DNA of 64,000 nucleotides from positions 1 through 64,000 of the forward strand of contig CAIWXX010000164.1 of the NCBI GenBank assembly GCA_903916735.1. The letters run 5' to 3'. Source of the stretch: an uncultured Acidobacteriota bacterium (GTDB lineage Bacteria; Acidobacteriota; CAIWXX01). The stretch's first letter is position 1, and each line of letters begins with the position of its first letter. Position numbers and translations under genes: made by a program. The notes under the pieces are model-generated. The model was not told where the DNA came from. It made no database searches and saw nothing but the letters and a program-made list of their open reading frames with translations. Of the stretch, positions 60,859 to 64,000 are shown one piece after another.

Positions 60859-62031
60859 TCACCTCCCGCCCGCCGGTGTGGCAGGCATCTCTTCCGGTGG
60901 TACCGATTTGGGGATGACTTTCATCCCCGTTTTGACATTTTGCAATCCCTCCACAACAACACGTTCGCCCGGCCTGATTCCGCTATCAATAATCCACAGG
61001 GGGCCAACGCGTTCAGCCGGCGTCACGACTCTGATTGTGACGACATCATCAGGCCCAACAACGGCCAGTTGATAGGCGCCTTGCAGCTCGGAAACTGCGC
61101 GTTGTGGAACCAACAAGGCCCCTTTCTTCAGCTTCGTGACAGTTCGCACCTTGGCATACTGTCCGGGGCGCAGAAGATTGCCGGGATTCTGGAATGCAAC
61201 TCCAAGGGTAATCGTCCCTGTTTTGATGTCCACTTGCCGATCGGACAAGACGGGCATCCCCTTGTGCGGATAGTAAGAGCCGTCCTCAAACACGAGTTCA
61301 AATGAGGGCTCTTTGGTTCTCGTATCAGTGGAGTTGATCACCGCGGCATAGCGCATGTACTCCTGTTCGCTGATATTGAAAATCACCTTGATCGGGTCCA
61401 CAGTTGAGACTGTCGTCATAGCTGCCGATCGGTTGACAAGGTCGCCGACTTGCGCTTGAGCGATGCCGGCGATGCCGTCGATGGGCGATGCGACTTTTGT
61501 CCAGTCCAGACTGAGCTGCGCCTGATCCACAGAGGCTTTCGAGGAATCGAGGTTGGCCTTGGCGGTTCGCTGTGCGGTGAGAGCGTCATCAAGCTCTTGC
61601 CGGCTGATGGCTTTCTCGGCAGCCAGCGGCGTATAGCGGGCGACGTCGGTGTTGGCTTTGTCGAGGGCTGCAACGGATCGAGCCAGATTTCCGTTGGCAT
61701 CGCCGAGTGCCGCCTGAAACTGGCGCGGGTCGATTTCGAAAAGCGTATCGCCTTTCTTCACAACCGCCCCTTCCCGATAGCATTGCCGCAGCAGGTAGCC
61801 CTCAACCATAGGCCTGATCTCGGCATTGACATACCCAACAGCCGTGCCAATCCACTCGCTGTAAATTGGAACGTCGTGCTGGATCACCTCGGTGACAACC
61901 ACCTCAGATGATGTTGGAATCGTCGTCGACGACTTCCGACCGCACCCCAACATAATCACGGCCGCTATGCACAGGGAGAGCGCAACGAATCCGGTCCATT
62001 TCAACTTTTCAGACGCTTTCGTCCTCGCCAC
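60859..62031 (-). CDS. RND periplasmic adaptor (MexA/AcrA-type lipoprotein)
   Basis: This 390-residue membrane-fusion protein bridges the pump and the outer-membrane channel. A lipoprotein signal (AAVIMLGC) leads into the beta-barrel and lipoyl halves, with VNAEIRPMVEGYLLRQCYREGAVVKKGDTLFEID, a helical hairpin (about 100-180), VASPIDGIAGIAQAQVGDLV, and the C-terminal GIRPGERVVVEGLQNVKTG. The start is taken at a GTG (62031) with AGGAGG directly before it; an ATG at 62088 would add a non-signal extension. It is the first gene of the pump operon. Family regulators of the TetR or MarR type are absent nearby. Confidence 0.92.
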   Translation of the reverse strand: MARTKASEKLKWTGFVALSLCIAAVIMLGCGRKSSTTIPTSSEVVVTEVIQHDVPIYSEWIGTAVGYVNAEIRPMVEGYLLRQCYREGAVVKKGDTLFEIDPRQFQAALGDANGNLARSVAALDKANTDVARYTPLAAEKAISRQELDDALTAQRTAKANLDSSKASVDQAQLSLDWTKVASPIDGIAGIAQAQVGDLVNRSAAMTTVSTVDPIKVIFNISEQEYMRYAAVINSTDTRTKEPSFELVFEDGSYYPHKGMPVLSDRQVDIKTGTITLGVAFQNPGNLLRPGQYAKVRTVTKLKKGALLVPQRAVSELQGAYQLAVVGPDDVVTIRVVTPAERVGPLWIIDSGIRPGERVVVEGLQNVKTGMKVIPKSVPPEEMPATPAGGR

Positions 62032-62354
62032 TTTGCCTCCTTTTTGCCATGCACAGGTCAATCTGGCTGGCAGGCATATCTGATGCACTGCAAATGACTC
62101 GCCTTCACGAGAGTGAATCTCGATTGGAAAAACCCCCCAATTAATTCGAACGGATCAATTCGATGTTCAGGCAGAATAGGGCAAATACAAGACTAAAGGC
62201 AAGATCAGCCGACCATCCACACAAGACGACGGCAAAGTCGATCCCTGCACGTGATGATGCACCGGCTTGACTTTGCCGTTATCCTGTCCCGCCGGACCGC
62301 AGACCTTGCCCCAAAACCACAGAGGCAGTAAGGATTTCGGGTATACTATTTTTT
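62032..62354. other. Divergent intergenic region with an inverted repeat
   Basis: This 323-bp stretch separates the efflux operon from the patatin-like gene and holds no gene. At 62229-62239 and 62269-62279 it has 11-bp perfect inverted arms (ACGGCAAAGTC and GACTTTGCCGT) 29 bp apart, which might be a regulator site or a mobile-element relic. A TATACT at 62342-62347 lies 7 nt before the plus-strand ATG. Confidence 0.5.
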
Positions 62355-64000
62355 ATGAATTCTGCCCAATATTTTTCAATATTAAAAAGGGTGATGCAAT
62401 TCTCCGGGCGAAATCACTCAACAGGGATGACGACTCTCGGCGCAGTGCTTCTGCTATTCGTCTCCATTGTTCCGGATCTCAGGGCGGAGGAACATGCACC
62501 GGAGCCGGAAAAAAGGCCGAAAGTCGGGCTGGTGTTGAGCGGTGGTGGAGCGCGCGGCCTGGCTCATATGGGCGTTCTTGAATGGTTCGAACAACATCGG
62601 ATACCCGTGGATTATCTGGCAGGCACGAGCATGGGAGGGCTGATCGGAGGCATGTATGCGACAGGGATGAGCCCCGACGAAATGCGCGTTTTCATCAAAG
62701 CGATCAACTGGAACAAGGTTTTCGGCACGGGCATTGACCACCAGGAGCTTTCGTACCGGCGGAAAGAAGATCGTAATTTCTACCAGGTCGATCTTGAATT
62801 TGGGTTGCGGCATGGAATTAGGACACCGCCCGGTCTGAGTAGCGGGCATCAGGTGGGATTGCTGATCGACAACCTCACTCTGGCGTATGCGACTCTGAAA
62901 AATTTTGACGAGCTTCCGATTCCATTCCGCTGTGTGGCAGCCGACATCATCGCCGCAAAGCCGGTTGTCATGAAAGATGGCCTTCTTTCAACAGCGATGC
63001 GAGCCACCATGTCAATCCCAGGGCTCTTTCCCCCGGTTCAACGCAATGGTCAGTGGCTCGTCGACGGCGGTATCCTCGATAACGTGCCAACAGATGTCAT
63101 GCGCGACTTTCATCCTGACGTCATCATCGCCGTCGACGTCGGAACTCCGCTCGGTGACGAAAATGCCGTCAACTCAATCTTCGGCGTACTTTCGCAGACA
63201 GTTGGAGTCTTTACAGCCGGCAGCTATCGCAGAAATCTGGCTGATGCGGATATCGTGATCACGCCGAATCTCAAAGACCATGCGATCACCGACTTCAACA
63301 ATGTCGACACGACCGCCGATTTGGGAATCCCGGCGGCGGAAGAAAAGGCGAATGTCCTCGAACGGTATTCCCTCGATGAAGCATCCTGGCAGAAGTACCT
63401 CGTCCAACGCACAGCACATACAAAAAGGCAATTGCCGGTTCCGGAGGATCTCCATGTTACGGGGGTGAGTGCCAGAGCTGCCAATGAAATCCGCCGCGAG
63501 CTCCGTGCCTACATCGGTGCCCCGCTCGTGAAGGCTCATATCGAAGAAGATCTGACCAGGCTGGCCGGCGAAGGCCGATATGAAAGCCTTGACTATGGTT
63601 TTATCATCGATGCGTCCGGCCGAAATGTTCTACAGATCCGCGTGCGAGAAAAAACATATGCCCCACCGACCATTGATTTTTCCATCGGCCTGGTAGGATC
63701 CGACATTAACGAAATAAATTTCGCTTTCGGGACTCGTCTGACCCTATTCGACATAGGCGGCTATGGATCTGAGTGGCGCCATGATTTCAATCTGGGAAAC
63801 GGGAGTTCTTTCGCCACCGAGTATTACCATCCGCTCGGCCACACGCATCTGTTTTTCGCGCCGCGCGCGTTTTATTTGAGAGATAAGGAGAATTATTTTG
63901 AAGGGGGAATACGCAGGGCGGTCTTTCAGGTGAATAATTATGGGCTGGGATTTGATGTCGGTGTGGATACATGGCAGAGCGAATTGAGGGTCGGCTATCA
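62355..64000 (+). CDS. Patatin-like phospholipase with BamA-type C-terminal domain (partial)
   Basis: At least 548 residues are encoded; the window ends inside the gene. After a hydrophobic N-terminal stretch (about 25-42), the patatin domain has the oxyanion loop SGGGARGLAHMG, the nucleophile elbow GTSMGG, and the catalytic Asp in VDGGILDN. From about 370 a POTRA-like segment follows, and the remaining visible part (TIDFSIGLVGSDINEINFAFGTRL) looks like the first strands of a 16-strand Omp85-type barrel. That architecture is the type Vd (PlpD-like) secretion layout, in which the barrel exports or anchors the lipase. Starts at 62355, 62394 and 62427 are possible. Confidence 0.88.
   Translation, partial: MNSAQYFSILKRVMQFSGRNHSTGMTTLGAVLLLFVSIVPDLRAEEHAPEPEKRPKVGLVLSGGGARGLAHMGVLEWFEQHRIPVDYLAGTSMGGLIGGMYATGMSPDEMRVFIKAINWNKVFGTGIDHQELSYRRKEDRNFYQVDLEFGLRHGIRTPPGLSSGHQVGLLIDNLTLAYATLKNFDELPIPFRCVAADIIAAKPVVMKDGLLSTAMRATMSIPGLFPPVQRNGQWLVDGGILDNVPTDVMRDFHPDVIIAVDVGTPLGDENAVNSIFGVLSQTVGVFTAGSYRRNLADADIVITPNLKDHAITDFNNVDTTADLGIPAAEEKANVLERYSLDEASWQKYLVQRTAHTKRQLPVPEDLHVTGVSARAANEIRRELRAYIGAPLVKAHIEEDLTRLAGEGRYESLDYGFIIDASGRNVLQIRVREKTYAPPTIDFSIGLVGSDINEINFAFGTRLTLFDIGGYGSEWRHDFNLGNGSSFATEYYHPLGHTHLFFAPRAFYLRDKENYFEGGIRRAVFQVNNYGLGFDVGVDTWQSELRVGY

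Noticed and set aside
1-64000. CRISPR arrays
   Set aside because: No regularly spaced short direct repeats were seen; the only clear dispersed repeat is the 70-bp element at 37.9 and 47.2 kb.

Overview
The window looks like chromosome from an uncultured or little-studied Gram-negative bacterium outside the Proteobacteria. An outer membrane is implied by a complete RND efflux operon with an outer-membrane factor, a TraF-like beta-barrel protein and a patatin-BamA-type protein at the right edge. Two MglA-type (bacterial Ras-like) GTPases, a Uma2 nuclease, a beta-propeller SBBP protein, an alkaline-phosphatase/TPR fusion and a Cys-rich protein starting CPYF together suggest Acidobacteriota or a neighbouring phylum. 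That placement is an inference from gene content and is not proven.

Layout. 0.5-9.4 kb: tRNA-Leu(CAG), RNase R, a 47-codon ORF bridging RNase R and glucose-6-phosphate isomerase, two membrane proteins, an alpha/beta hydrolase, selB and tatA. 9.5-13.7 kb: coiled-coil methyltransferase followed by two GT4 glycosyltransferases (surface glycan). 14-19.2 kb: ispH, a PPOX-type flavin protein, a GTPase/cNMP-domain pair, a UbiE-type methyltransferase and an LD-carboxypeptidase. 19.2-27.3 kb, minus strand: YfhO-like protein, TraF-like barrel, and a four-gene signalling cluster (two GAF histidine kinases, one fused to an MglA-type GTPase, and two stand-alone receivers). 27.6-32.4 kb: pta, zinc-ribbon protein, rpsU, folE and a GT-C-type membrane protein. 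32.7-43.8 kb: secreted PA-domain metalloprotease with a small exported partner, AlkP-TPR protein, SBBP propeller, malQ and a GAF/HD-GYP protein. 44-47.1 kb: Cys-rich protein, HEAT-methyltransferase, a short ORF after it, an unreported-type 47-codon membrane ORF and tRNA-Arg(TCG).

47.1-52.1 kb is a decayed accessory island: a repeat with a hairpin, a sulfatase-modifying-factor fragment, an ASCH protein, a STAND-ATPase/WD40 pseudogene with several frameshifts, an intact Uma2 protein and an IS4-like transposase remnant. 52.1-55.9 kb is a methyl-cycle locus: a threonine-synthase-like gene divergent from an ArsR-methyltransferase regulator overlapping ahcY. 56.3-62 kb is the RND efflux operon, then the patatin-like gene running off the edge.

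The points most worth following are: (1) the GTPase-GAF-histidine kinase fusion with its receivers; (2) the second GTPase gene, whose only start at the conserved position is ATC and which has a palindrome just upstream; (3) a 26-bp palindrome lying across the -35/-10 of the ArsR-methyltransferase/ahcY operon; (4) several genes whose -10 box lies 6-9 nt from the start codon, suggesting common leaderless transcripts. All calls are from reading the sequence; no database search was run.
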